A stretch of DNA of 64,000 nt from Enterovibrio paralichthyis (GTDB taxonomy: Bacteria; Pseudomonadota; Gammaproteobacteria; Enterobacterales; Vibrionaceae): positions 239,414-303,413 of the forward strand of contig NZ_JAHUTS010000005.1 in NCBI RefSeq assembly GCF_019209835.1. The letters run 5' to 3'. Below the pieces are notes generated by a model that was given only the letters and a program-made list of their open reading frames with translations, was not told where the DNA came from and did not search any database. Positions 63,430 to 64,000 of this stretch are shown here, in pieces (position 1 is the stretch's first letter; each line of letters begins with the position of its first letter). A program made the position numbers and the translations under genes.

Positions 63430-63505
63430 TGGTGCTGATACCCAGATTCGAACTGGGGACCTCACCCTTACCAAGGGTGCGCTCTACCAACTGAGCTATA
63501 TCAGC
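63430..63505 (-). tRNA. tRNA-Thr (anticodon GGU)
   Basis: The 76-base gene reads GCTGATATAGCTCAGTTGG at its 5' end, has the anticodon loop TTGGTAA (anticodon GGT) in the stem caccc/gggtg, the T-loop TTCGAAT, and ends with an encoded CCA. It lies between two 5S genes in the rRNA operon. Confidence 0.97.
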
Positions 63506-63561
63506 AAAATTGTTATCCAAGTGAAGTCTTACGTTAACTGCTTCATTAGGATGAAATTGAA

Positions 63562-63679
63562 GCCTGGCGATGTCCTACTCTCACATGGGGAGACCCCACA
63601 CTACCATCGGCGCTGTTACGTTTCACTACTGAGTTCGGCATGGGATCAGGTGGGTCCATAACGCTATGGTCGCCAAACA
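63562..63679 (-). rRNA. rrf: 5S ribosomal RNA (proximal copy)
   Basis: The reverse complement begins TGTTTGGCGACCATAGCG and ends GACATCGCCAGGC, the usual Vibrionaceae 5S form. It follows the 23S gene by about 130 bases. Ends are estimated. Confidence 0.95.
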
Positions 63680-63810
63680 AATTCTTTTTTACTTTCAGTT
63701 TTTCAAAAACTGAAGGCAAAAGTAATCTGGGAAAGCTGTGTTTTGTTCTTAGTTCTCAGTACACATTCAATGTTCTTTTCGAGTCCGTCAAAACCCCTTG
63801 GGTGTTGTAT

Positions 63811-64000
<190 letters not shown>

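Overview
The window is a chromosomal segment of a Vibrionaceae-type gammaproteobacterium. The basis is gene order: a complete MSHA type IV pilus locus (mshI to mshQ) lies next to csrD and ssb on one side and mreBCD-maf-rng-yhdP on the other. On the far side of the window runs galU-uvrA-pglL-aminotransferase-lysC-metH-nhaP-metA, the order known from Vibrio cholerae. Codon use is fairly GC-rich for a Vibrio, so a Grimontia, Enterovibrio or Salinivibrio-like genus is my guess; the sequence alone does not settle it.

Layout. 1-6458: yhdP (cut by the left edge), rng, maf, mreD, mreC and mreB, all on the minus strand. 6575-24027: the MSHA pilus operon and csrD, minus strand. 24204-25660: a LysR regulator (+) converging on ssb (-). 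26025-26702: a CsgD/VpsT/QstR-type LuxR regulator. 26945-31587: two small RTX-repeat proteins and a type I secretion pair (PrtD-like ABC exporter and HlyD-like adaptor); the adaptor gene is frameshifted. 32070-48149: one long plus-strand exopolysaccharide (EPS) operon. It starts with a vpsLMNO-like core and continues with a DHH phosphoesterase, cysD, cysN, a glycosyltransferase, a Wzy-like polymerase, an NKWYS-family sulfotransferase-like protein, a second glycosyltransferase, an SLC13-type permease and a Wzx-like flippase. 48300-53851: galU, uvrA (with a LexA box) and a PglL-type O-oligosaccharyltransferase. 53896-63146: an aminotransferase, lysC behind a lysine riboswitch, metH, an NhaP-type antiporter, and metA with MetJ boxes. 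63260-64000: the end of a ribosomal RNA operon on the minus strand (23S, 5S, tRNA-Thr, 5S, terminator).

How it fits together. In V. cholerae ssb, the qstR regulator, galU and uvrA are neighbours. Here about 21 kb of surface-polymer genes sit between the qstR-like gene and galU. The most interesting part is the EPS operon. It carries ATP sulfurylase (CysDN), a likely sulfate permease, a protein with the 3'-phosphate-binding signature of PAPS-dependent sulfotransferases, and a DHH phosphoesterase of a superfamily that includes PAP phosphatases. Read together this looks like a nearly self-contained module for making and exporting a sulfated polysaccharide, lacking only an APS kinase (CysC). The upstream RTX proteins and their exporter could supply calcium-binding matrix proteins to the same surface layer. 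These functional links are inferences from domains and gene order.
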